Assembly (NCBI GenBank): GCA_036504855.1
Contig: DASXUL010000077.1
Coordinates: forward strand, 1 to 22,048
Direction: 5' to 3'
Source of the DNA: DASXUL01 sp036504855
Lineage (GTDB): Bacteria > Armatimonadota > DTGP01 > JAKQQT01
Length of the DNA stretch: 22,048 nucleotides
The notes under the pieces were generated by a model that was given only the letters and a program-made list of their open reading frames with translations, did not search any database and was not told the DNA's origin. Numbering within the stretch: position 1 is the first letter of the stretch; every line of letters begins with the position of its first letter. Of the stretch, positions 5,057-14,010 are shown in pieces. Position numbers and translations under genes: made by a program.

Positions 5057-7915
5057 TTAGCGAAGAACGTTACGGGCGACGCAGACGGCGTCGGTAATCT
5101 CGAGTTTGTCCCAGTATATCCCTCGGACGATGTTCAGCCTGGTGTAGTCGGCGCTGGAGGGTATTTCTAGACCGCAGGCGATCCGTAGAACCAGGCGCAC
5201 GTCCGCCAGGGTCAAGGCGGAAGGCATTTCGACGGCGCCCATATCGACATGCGCTCCGCGACGGCGGGGATCGCCATTGATATCCACCGCTGGTCCCGGG
5301 GCATCGTCCACCCCAGTGTCAATGCACGGAGAGCCGGGCAGCAATCCGTATGAGCCGTCGGCGGCAACCAGTGGATCTGTGGAGATATTCCCCTGAAGGC
5401 CCGTCTGGGCGGCTATCCCAACGTAGTCCGTACCGTTTCCCCACACATCGTTGTTACTGATGCCGGCTTCCGAACCCAGAGGAGCGCGCAAGCCCCAGGG
5501 GGAGTTGACGGCCAGAACGTTGTTAACCAGGATGCTCGGCAGGCTCAGAGCAACGGCGGCATCCGTCGGCGCGGAATCGTCGAGTTGACGGTTTCCTACA
5601 ATGGTGTTGTTCAGCAGGTTCAGCCCGGGAGGCGGGCTGGTGGAGAACGGTGGGCAATACACAGCAGCCCCGTGGGAACCCCCGTTGCTCTTGATCGTGT
5701 TGCCGGCGATGACGTTGCCGGCCAGCCGCGCGTTGAGAGCGTATGCTCCACCGCCTTCAGCCCCGCCCGCCGAGGTACACGAGCCCTGGCACACGAGGCC
5801 CCACCCGTAGAGCGTGTTGGCCTCTATGCGGTTGCCCACCACGTCGCCGCCCGAGGGCAGGAACAGCCCGCCGCCTCGCGAGACCGCCTGTCCTCCGGTT
5901 GCGGACACCGCGTTGTCGTGAATCGCGTTGGACCGTATGCTCGCAGGCAGAACTGAGGCAACTCCTCCGCCGTGAGCTTGGGAGCCCAGTGCAGACGTCG
6001 TCGTTACCGTATTGCCGGAAACCGTGCTGTCCTGAACCGAGGCGTACGCGCCCGACAGGTACACTCCTCCGCCCTCCGCAAGAACCTCACCCTCCGCGGC
6101 GTTGCCCGTGATGAGATTGTGCGAAAGGGATGTCCGATCGCCGGCGCTGTTCACCCCGCCGCCGGCCGCGGCCTTGCCATTCGTGATCGTAAAACCATCA
6201 ATGATCACATCCGCGGCGCCTGCGGGCACGACCACCACGCTGCCGTTCCGCCCGCCGTCGAGGATGGACACGTTGGACTTCCAGGAACGGGCATAGCGCG
6301 CGGTCTCGTCGCCCCGAAAGCCGCCATACAGACGCACGCCCGGAGGGATCGTCAGATTCCCCGTGTAGGTCCCAGCCGACACCCATAGCTCATCGTTTGG
6401 GGCGCAGGCGCTCAGGGCATCGCGAACGCTAGCGTATGCCGTCGCCCAGGTCCTCCCATCAAACGTTGGGCCGGAAGCTCCCAGCTTGACGCGGCGCACC
6501 GTCCCCGAGGGAACCGCCAGTTCATACGTGCCCATGTCCACATGGGCCCCTTGAAGGCGCGGGGCGCCGGAGAAGTCCAGTGACATCCCGGCGGCGCTGG
6601 CATCGTCACCGGCGTTCACGCATGGCGAACCGGGCAGCAGGCGGTAGTTGGCGGCCGAACGATCGACAAACTGCGGATCGGCGCTGATATTGCCGTTTCG
6701 GTTCGTCAGGTCCGCGGAGCCGACGTAACCGGTTCCGTTGCTCCAAGCGTAGTTCACGGCGTTGCTCCAGACGTCGTTGTTCCGGATGCGCGCCGCAGCG
6801 GCCGTGGGAGCAACCACCCCGACCGGACCATTGAGGGCTATGACGTTGTTCGCCAGCGTTACGGCGTCGCCCAGGGTGACCGCGCCGTCCGATCCGTTCA
6901 CGTGCGCGTTTCGGACTATGGTGTTGTTCACCAGCGTCGACGCGCCGGAAGCTCGAATGGCGCTCACGCGTTGGTCGTAATAGCCCCTCACCAGGTTATT
7001 TGCGATGAGGTTACCTTCAACCCGCGTATCCGTAACGCTGAGGCCGCCATCCTCGGCGGTGCCGGTATTGAAATAGCCCCTCCACGTGAGGATATACCCA
7101 TAGGCCGTCGTTTCGTTCGCCGAGACATTGTTGTTCTGCACGAGGCCGCCGGCGCACACGATGCCGCCGCCGTAGATGTCGCCGTTTCCATCTGTCAGGC
7201 GCGCGGCATTGCCGAAAACCGTGTTGCCGCGGATGATCGCGGGGTACGGACCGGTGGCGATCCCGCCTCCGCCGCCGAAGGACACGCTCATCGACCAAGA
7301 GGGCAGTTGAGTTTCGCAGACGTTGCCGGATATCTCATTGTCTGAGATGACAACGTCGCGACCGCTTGCATAGACGCCGCCTCCAAAACTCCAGTGCGGA
7401 TCAACGGCGTGATTGCCGCGGATGACGTTGTGGGAGACCACAACGCTGTCGCCCAGGCAGCGGATTCCGGCGCCATAGGAGCCAGCGCCGTTGGTGATGA
7501 CGAACCCGTCCAGCGTGATATCCGCGGCGCCGTCGGGGATCGTCACAACAGACGCCTTGTTCGCGCCGTCAAGCACGGTGAGGTTCGTCCACCACACGCG
7601 CGCCCCGCGCGCAGCTTCGTCACCCTTGAAGCCGCCGTAGAGGTCCACGCCAGACGGTACGGTGACGTTTTCCGGATAGGTTCCGGCGGCCACCCAAAGC
7701 TCATCGCCGGGGGCGGCAGCGGAAAGCGCGGATTGGACTGTGGCAAACGCCTGCGCCCATGTCGTGCCGTCGTGCCCGGGGCCGACAGCGTTCGCGGCGA
7801 CGCGCAGCACCGCACATGAGGCGGGCAGACAGAGGGTGAGGGCGGCAAGAAGGAGGACTCGGTTCGGAGAGGCGGCGCCCATTAGGCGCCGGGCCAGGGA
7901 CATCGGATTCTGCAT
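5057..7915 (-). CDS. Secreted right-handed beta-helix protein, duplicated, with dockerin-like tail
   Basis: The 952-aa product has a signal peptide (VLLLAALTLCLPASCA, possible cleavage near residue 35) and two homologous halves. Each half opens with a block like DGTTWAQAFATVQSALSAAAPGDELWVAAGTYPENVTVPSGVDLYGGF (second copy DGRTWATAYASVRDALSA...YGGFRGDE). It continues through beta-helix rungs of the type GGGVYASG...ISDNEISGN and ANNVIALN, and closes with LLPGSPCVNAGDD / LLPGSPCIDTGVD, the pattern of choice-of-anchor/DUF1565-like pectate-lyase-fold proteins. Residues ~897-952 are a degenerate dockerin-like domain. ATG at 7915 has GAGGAG eight bases upstream. Catalysis cannot be inferred; a surface-exposed or secreted polysaccharide- or protein-binding role is likely. 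It lies downstream of guaB but is separated by repeats. Confidence 0.9.
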   Translation of the reverse strand: MQNPMSLARRLMGAASPNRVLLLAALTLCLPASCAVLRVAANAVGPGHDGTTWAQAFATVQSALSAAAPGDELWVAAGTYPENVTVPSGVDLYGGFKGDEAARGARVWWTNLTVLDGANKASVVTIPDGAADITLDGFVITNGAGSYGAGIRCLGDSVVVSHNVIRGNHAVDPHWSFGGGVYASGRDVVISDNEISGNVCETQLPSWSMSVSFGGGGGIATGPYPAIIRGNTVFGNAARLTDGNGDIYGGGIVCAGGLVQNNNVSANETTAYGYILTWRGYFNTGTAEDGGLSVTDTRVEGNLIANNLVRGYYDQRVSAIRASGASTLVNNTIVRNAHVNGSDGAVTLGDAVTLANNVIALNGPVGVVAPTAAAARIRNNDVWSNAVNYAWSNGTGYVGSADLTNRNGNISADPQFVDRSAANYRLLPGSPCVNAGDDASAAGMSLDFSGAPRLQGAHVDMGTYELAVPSGTVRRVKLGASGPTFDGRTWATAYASVRDALSACAPNDELWVSAGTYTGNLTIPPGVRLYGGFRGDETARYARSWKSNVSILDGGRNGSVVVVPAGAADVIIDGFTITNGKAAAGGGVNSAGDRTSLSHNLITGNAAEGEVLAEGGGVYLSGAYASVQDSTVSGNTVTTTSALGSQAHGGGVASVLPASIRSNAIHDNAVSATGGQAVSRGGGLFLPSGGDVVGNRIEANTLYGWGLVCQGSCTSAGGAEGGGAYALNARLAGNVIAGNTIKSNGGSHGAAVYCPPFSTSPPPGLNLLNNTIVGNRQLDDSAPTDAAVALSLPSILVNNVLAVNSPWGLRAPLGSEAGISNNDVWGNGTDYVGIAAQTGLQGNISTDPLVAADGSYGLLPGSPCIDTGVDDAPGPAVDINGDPRRRGAHVDMGAVEMPSALTLADVRLVLRIACGLEIPSSADYTRLNIVRGIYWDKLEITDAVCVARNVLR

Positions 7916-7999
7916 CGCTCAGGCTCCTCAAGTCAGCGGATCGTCGGGATAGCTTACATCCTCAATGATAGCTGGGGTTGTGTACGAGCGACTAATGTC

Positions 8000-8126
8000 C
8001 CGTCAAGGTAGGATGGCTGTATGGGGTTGTCATCCCGAGCGGAGCGAGGGATCCCTCAAAGACGCGTTCTTTATGGGATTCCTCGTTCCTCGGAACGACA
8101 ACCCCCCCTCCACCCTACCTTGACGG
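8000..8126 (-). mobile_element. MITE-like palindromic element, copy 2
   Basis: This 127-bp palindrome has terminal inverted repeats CCGTCAAGGTAGGATGG (8000-8016) and its near-exact complement at 8110-8126 (16 of 17 match). It is the reverse complement of copy 1 at 1885-2012 along its full length, with scattered substitutions. No target duplication is visible. It occupies the spacer between guaB and the beta-helix gene and encodes nothing. Confidence 0.75.
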
Positions 8127-8212
8127 AGCGCTAGGCGCGGGTCCAACTTGGCATCGCGCCAGCCTCCCCAACGTGAAGCAACCCCCCCGTGCGCCCTCCG
8201 CCAAAGCGTTTT

Positions 8213-8318
8213 GGATTCAGCATCCGGCATTCAGGCCGGAGGCCCCGTTCGGTGAGACAGGCACGCTCATGGAACGGGGCCTTCGGGCTGAATTCTGTAT
8301 TCTGAGTCCTGGGTTCTA
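8213..8318. repeat. CAG-heptad element 5 at the guaB 3' end
   Basis: Left arm: CAGCATC, CGGCATT, CAGGCCG, GAGGCCC, CGTTCGG (8218-8252). Right arm on the minus strand: TAGAACC, CAGGACT, CAGAATA, CAGAATT, CAGCCCG, AAGGCCC, CGTTCCA (8318 back to 8270). GGCCCCGTTC (8241-8250) pairs perfectly with GAACGGGGCC (8272-8281). The element starts two bases after the guaB stop codon, a terminator-like position. Confidence 0.75.
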
Positions 8319-8320
8319 GC

Positions 8321-9787
<1,467 letters not shown>

Positions 9788-9937
9788 ACGCGTGTTTCCT
9801 TAGTCTCTATCAAGCGTGAATTATGGGTTAGGATAGCACAGTCTCAGGCCTCCAGAGTCCACAGGGGCGCTGGCGGCGTTAGCGGCCTGGCGGGAAGAAT
9901 GCGTATTCGCCAACGATTTCGCCGCATGCTTTCCGCC

Positions 9938-9943
9938 TAAAAT
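9938..9943 (+). promoter_or_regulatory. Possible -10 (TAAAAT) of the diguanylate cyclase gene
   Basis: TAAAAT in the guaB/cyclase spacer, with GATTTC about 17 bases upstream as a weak -35, lies 68 bases before the cyclase start. It is the most AT-rich plus-strand hexamer in the spacer. Support is consensus likeness only. Confidence 0.25.
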
Positions 9944-10010
9944 GGAATGAGCACCTGACGACCCATCACACGCCGGCATCGGCGGGGAAAACGTTCAACC
10001 CAAGAACTCC

Positions 10011-12722
10011 ATGGACAATATCCGCAAGGAGAATCATATCCGCCCATTGCGGGACGGGGCGATGGAGGAACAGGAAGGGGGCCGGGTGACCGACCGCTTC
10101 CACAGCCAGTTCCAGGCCATCGCAGGCATCGCCGCGGGTCTCGTGGCCGAGTCCGATCCATCGCGCGTTTTCGACGGCATCCTGACCGGCGCAACCCGCC
10201 TGCTGGGCGCCGACGCGTGCGCCCTCTTCGTTTCCCGCGCCTCAGACGCTCCCATCCGCCGCGTGGCATCGTATGGACTGACCTCGGAGTATCTGGCCGC
10301 CGTCACCGCGGTGGGCGAGTCGTCTCCCGTGATTCGGCGCCTCCGTGACGATCTCGAGGCCCTCATCATTCTGGACGCCGAAGCCGAGGCCGGACCGATG
10401 CGCGATGCGCTTCGCAGCGAGGGCATCCGGACCATGGTCGCGGCGCCGCTGCTGTATGAAGGGCGCCTGCTGGGAACGCTTGTCTGCTACTACCGCTCAC
10501 GCCGCCGCCTTACCGCATCAGACCAGACCCTCATGTGGCTCTTCGCCACGCTGGCGGCGGCAGCCACCGAAAACTGCCGCATCCACGATGAGAGTAAGCG
10601 GCGCGCCGAACGGTTGCGCGTGCTGAGCGAGATCGGCGTCGCCGTATCCCAGGTGCTGAACCTGGAGGATCTCTACCTAACGCTGTTCCGGCAGGCAAGC
10701 CGCGTGCTGCAGGTTGACGCCTTCTATGTTGCCACCTATCAACCGGAGCGGCAGTCGATCGTCTTTCACCTCACCATGGACCATGGCGAGCCCGTGCACG
10801 CGAACTCCGAGTACCCGCTGGGATCCGGCCCCTCCAGTTGGGCGATCGTGAACCGCCGTCCGTTTGTGCTCAACGACGACAACGCGTCGATCCAGAGCGC
10901 AGCGCATTCGCTGGGCTCCGAGACGTGTAGCCGTTCCGCCATGCACGTGCCCATGATGCTGGGCGACGCGGTCATCGGAGTCATCTCCGCCCAGTCCTAC
11001 CAGCCCGACGCGTATAGCGACGAGGACCTCGAGCTGCTCCAGGTCATGGCCACGCAGACGGCCGTCGCCATTTCGAACGCCAAGCTCTTTGCCGAACAGA
11101 CGAAGGCCTCCGCGGAGAACCGGCGCCTGAACGCCATCGGCGACCTCCACGCCGAGCGCCTCCGCGTGCTGAACGAGATTGGGCTCGCCCTCTCCGGCAC
11201 GCTGGACCTGGACGCTCTCTACGAAACGGTCTTCCAGCAAACCAGCCGCGTCCTGAAGGCCGACGCATTCTACATCGCGCTCTGGAATCCAGACGCCGCC
11301 GCCTTCTCGTTCCCTTTCCAGATTGACGACGGCGCGCGTGAAGTGACCCCGGACGCTGCTCTTGGAGTAGGCCCCACTAGCCGGGTGCTAAGAACCCGAC
11401 AGTCCGTTGTGGTCAACAACCTAGACTCCACACTCGAGATCGGCGGGCGCCTGTTCGGCAATCAGAGGGATAGCGCGGCCGCGATGCACGTCCCCATGAT
11501 CCTCGGCGACGAGGTCATCGGCGTGATGTCGGCGCAGAGCTACCAGCCGGAAGCCTACAACGACGAAGATCTGCGGATGCTGGAAACCGTTGCCGCTCAG
11601 ACCGCGGTAGCCATCGGAAACGCCCGCCTCTTCGCCGCCACAAAGGAGGCGCTGGATGAAAACCGCCGCCTCCATACGGAAAGCCGGCAGCGCGCCGAGC
11701 GGCTGAAGGTGCTCAACGAAACAGGCCTCGCGCTCACTCGCGCGCTTCACCGCGACGATCTCTACGAGCGCATCTATCAACAGGCCAGCCGGGTGCTCGC
11801 CGTGGACTCGTTCTACGTGGCGCTCTGGAATCCGGATCGCCGGACGATTTCCTACTCCATGTTCGAGCGCGATCGCGTGTCCGACAGCAAGATTGAGGCG
11901 CCGCTCTCCGATGGGCCGTCGTCGTGGGTCATCCGCAACAAGCGGCCTTATATCGTCAGCTCGGGCGATGACCCGCTCCACGTTACCGGCTTCAGCTACG
12001 GCGACGGTCCGGAAATCCGGTCCGCCCTCCACGTTCCGCTGATGATGGGAGACCGCATCCTGGGCGCCATGTCAACGCAATCGTACCAGCCAGCGGCGTA
12101 CACAGACGAAGACCTCCAGGTGTTTGAGACCCTGGCCGGACAGACCGCCGTGGCCCTCGAAAACGCCCGCCTGTACGAGGCGGTGCGCGACGCCAGCCTC
12201 ACCGACGAGCTCACCGGGCTGCCCAACCGCCGCGCCATCACCAACCGACTCCATGAGGAGCTCAGCCGCGCCGCGCGTTACGGCTACTCCGTGTGCGTCC
12301 TCCTGCTCGATCTGGACTTCTTCAAGAAGGTTAATGACACCCACGGTCACTCCGCGGGCGACACGGTGCTCCGCGAGCTCAGCATCCTGCTGCGCGGATC
12401 GCTGCGCGCCCACGACGGCCTCGGCCGGTGGGGCGGCGAGGAGTTCGTGGCGGTGCTGGTGCACACGGACAAGATGGGGGGCGAGGTGGTGGCCGAGAAT
12501 CTGCGGCGCGCCGTTGAGAACCACCCCTTCCAGGCCGGCTCGGCCACGATTGCGATGTCCACCAGCATCGGCGGCGTTGCCCTTGACGCGCCGAACACGG
12601 CGGAGGCCAATCGGTTGCTGGACGTCGTGGACGCCTGCCTCTACCGGGCGAAGGCCGCCGGCCGCAACCAGGTGGTCTTCTGGTCCGGCTCCCCGGATGC
12701 CTTCCTCGGCGAGGAAGGCTAG
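10011..12722 (+). CDS. Diguanylate cyclase with four GAF domains (GAF x4-GGDEF)
   Basis: The 903-aa cytoplasmic protein makes c-di-GMP from two GTP. GAF domains lie at about 32-190, 203-362, 384-543 and 565-723. The last three are close copies, each with MHVPMMLGD.VIGV.SAQSYQP.AY.DEDL or its like, and each is preceded by a RAERL(R/K)VLNE-type helix linker. The GGDEF domain (~728-895) has DELTGLPNRRAI, LLDLDFFKKVNDTHGHSAGD, and an intact active site GGEEF at 808-812. RAHD at 799-802, exactly five residues before it, is a classical inhibitory I-site, so product feedback is likely. No membrane helices or signal peptide. The ATG at 10011 lacks a Shine-Dalgarno; GTG at 10086 after GGAAGGGGG is an alternative start. 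The GAF ligands are unknown. Confidence 0.93.
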   Translation: MDNIRKENHIRPLRDGAMEEQEGGRVTDRFHSQFQAIAGIAAGLVAESDPSRVFDGILTGATRLLGADACALFVSRASDAPIRRVASYGLTSEYLAAVTAVGESSPVIRRLRDDLEALIILDAEAEAGPMRDALRSEGIRTMVAAPLLYEGRLLGTLVCYYRSRRRLTASDQTLMWLFATLAAAATENCRIHDESKRRAERLRVLSEIGVAVSQVLNLEDLYLTLFRQASRVLQVDAFYVATYQPERQSIVFHLTMDHGEPVHANSEYPLGSGPSSWAIVNRRPFVLNDDNASIQSAAHSLGSETCSRSAMHVPMMLGDAVIGVISAQSYQPDAYSDEDLELLQVMATQTAVAISNAKLFAEQTKASAENRRLNAIGDLHAERLRVLNEIGLALSGTLDLDALYETVFQQTSRVLKADAFYIALWNPDAAAFSFPFQIDDGAREVTPDAALGVGPTSRVLRTRQSVVVNNLDSTLEIGGRLFGNQRDSAAAMHVPMILGDEVIGVMSAQSYQPEAYNDEDLRMLETVAAQTAVAIGNARLFAATKEALDENRRLHTESRQRAERLKVLNETGLALTRALHRDDLYERIYQQASRVLAVDSFYVALWNPDRRTISYSMFERDRVSDSKIEAPLSDGPSSWVIRNKRPYIVSSGDDPLHVTGFSYGDGPEIRSALHVPLMMGDRILGAMSTQSYQPAAYTDEDLQVFETLAGQTAVALENARLYEAVRDASLTDELTGLPNRRAITNRLHEELSRAARYGYSVCVLLLDLDFFKKVNDTHGHSAGDTVLRELSILLRGSLRAHDGLGRWGGEEFVAVLVHTDKMGGEVVAENLRRAVENHPFQAGSATIAMSTSIGGVALDAPNTAEANRLLDVVDACLYRAKAAGRNQVVFWSGSPDAFLGEEG
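12699..12719 (+). terminator. Hairpin overlapping the end of the cyclase gene
   Basis: GCCTTCCTC-GGC-GAGGAAGGC is a perfect 9-bp stem with a 3-base loop, covering the last codons and touching the TAG stop at 12720. Only seven bases separate the stop from that of the convergent gene, so there is no room for a separate terminator. The coding sequence itself may supply it. No T tract. Confidence 0.4.
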
Positions 12723-12729
12723 CTGCAGG

Positions 12730-13947
12730 TCAACCCGTCAGGGGGCCCTTGTCCACTCCGGCGGCGATCCGGAGGATGGACCGAACGTCCTCAATCGTCA
12801 ACACGCCATCGCCCAGGGGGGCTGGAGCGAGGTCCAGGCGCTGCACCAGAGCGATATCCGCCGGCGCCGCGCCCAACGCTACGCGCAGCGCCATCAGGGC
12901 GTCGGCCACCGTCACGCGATCGTCGCGATCTCCGTCGCCCGGGATCCAGGGAGCCGGAATGGCGGCCAAGGCGCGCGCGCTGGCGTTCCCTCCTGAATCG
13001 CGAACCGATACGCTCGCCCAGGCGGCCTGCGCTCCGACGTTCGCCGTCACGTAGCCCAGGAAGTCTGGTTGCCCCGTCTGGATGAGGGTATAGTCTACGT
13101 CCACCGCGGCCAACGGCTTGAGGGCGGCGTCCAGAATCTGAACCGTGGCCGTGGCCTGATCGGCGTCCCTATCATAGCCGGCGAAGTACACGTACACCTG
13201 GAAGGTCCTGGGGCGGCTGGCGGAGGCCACCGTAACGACGGGAGCTGTCCCGGCCCCGTATAGGCGCATGGGAAGCGATGCGGGGGCGCTGCTATTGCCG
13301 CACGCGTCCACCGCCGTCAGCGTGCCGGAGGATGCGCCGGCTAACCCGGCCATGGAGAGGGTCACCACCTGCGCCGACCAGGGACACGATGGCCCCGCGT
13401 CGAAATGCTGCTCATTGAGGAGCGCGCCCGCCGCGGAGTAGAGCCGAACCTGGAATTCGGCAACATCGCCGTCTGGGTCGGTTCCCATCACATTCACGTT
13501 CAGGGTATTCGCGTCCACGAGGGCATCTCCGGCGGACCAGATCACCGGGGCGGCGCCGGCGCGAAAGGCCGGCACAGTCAGCACGCGCGGATCACTGGCG
13601 GCGCCGGAGGCATCAAGGAGCGTCACCTGCGCCCGGCTGCCCACCAACCAGGGCCAGACCTGTACGTTGGACGTCACGCCAAACGTGCGGAGGCCCTTCA
13701 GGAACGACGAAACGTCGATGCGGAAGGGCCGTCCAAGAGGGGAGTTATCATCGTGCAGCGGTTGTACGCTGACGGTGGTCACGTCGGCGTCTCCATCGTG
13801 CCCGGAGAAGAAGCACCGCAGCGCCGTCAGGTCTTCCCGGACCAGGTTCACGCGAGCCAGATAGGGGGGATCCTGCGCGCGAGCGGACGGGCTCCCCCCG
13901 GCCGCCATTATCCCCAGCAGTGCCCAACCGAGCAACGGTTTCCGCAT
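12730..13947 (-). CDS. Secreted Ig-like/beta-sandwich protein with dockerin-like C-terminus
   Basis: The 405-aa product starts with a signal peptide (MRKPLLGWALLGIMAAGGSPSARAQ, cleavage after ARA). The body is a set of similar beta-sandwich-like segments with DGDAD/DPDGD/DRDAD loops (FFSGHDGDADVTTVSVQ, VMGTDPDGDVAEFQVRLY, YFAGYDRDADQATATVQIL), each followed by a strand-rich stretch. The C-terminal ~72 residues, GDGDRDDRVTVADALMALRVALG...LDLAPAPLGDGVLTIEDVRSILRIAAG, form two dockerin-type helical units with partly retained Ca-binding Asp residues. It sits 63 bases downstream of the GH38 gene on the same strand, with a hairpin between them. Start supported by GGGAG just before ATG. Probably extracellular, function unknown. 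Confidence 0.8.
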   Translation of the reverse strand: MRKPLLGWALLGIMAAGGSPSARAQDPPYLARVNLVREDLTALRCFFSGHDGDADVTTVSVQPLHDDNSPLGRPFRIDVSSFLKGLRTFGVTSNVQVWPWLVGSRAQVTLLDASGAASDPRVLTVPAFRAGAAPVIWSAGDALVDANTLNVNVMGTDPDGDVAEFQVRLYSAAGALLNEQHFDAGPSCPWSAQVVTLSMAGLAGASSGTLTAVDACGNSSAPASLPMRLYGAGTAPVVTVASASRPRTFQVYVYFAGYDRDADQATATVQILDAALKPLAAVDVDYTLIQTGQPDFLGYVTANVGAQAAWASVSVRDSGGNASARALAAIPAPWIPGDGDRDDRVTVADALMALRVALGAAPADIALVQRLDLAPAPLGDGVLTIEDVRSILRIAAGVDKGPLTG

Positions 13948-13968
13948 AGTCTCCCGCGCGGGCGCCGG

Positions 13969-14003
13969 AAGGCGCGGAGATCACCATTCGATCTCCGCGC
14001 CTT
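13969..14003 (-). terminator. Terminator-like hairpin after the GH38 gene
   Basis: AAGGCGCGGAGATC (13969-13982) pairs perfectly with GATCTCCGCGCCTT (13990-14003) around a 7-base loop, a 14-bp stem just after the GH38 stop (14011) on the minus strand. The only run following it is GC-rich, so it is not a T-tract terminator. It separates the GH38 gene from the next secreted-protein gene. Confidence 0.55.
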
Positions 14004-14010
14004 CGTGCCG

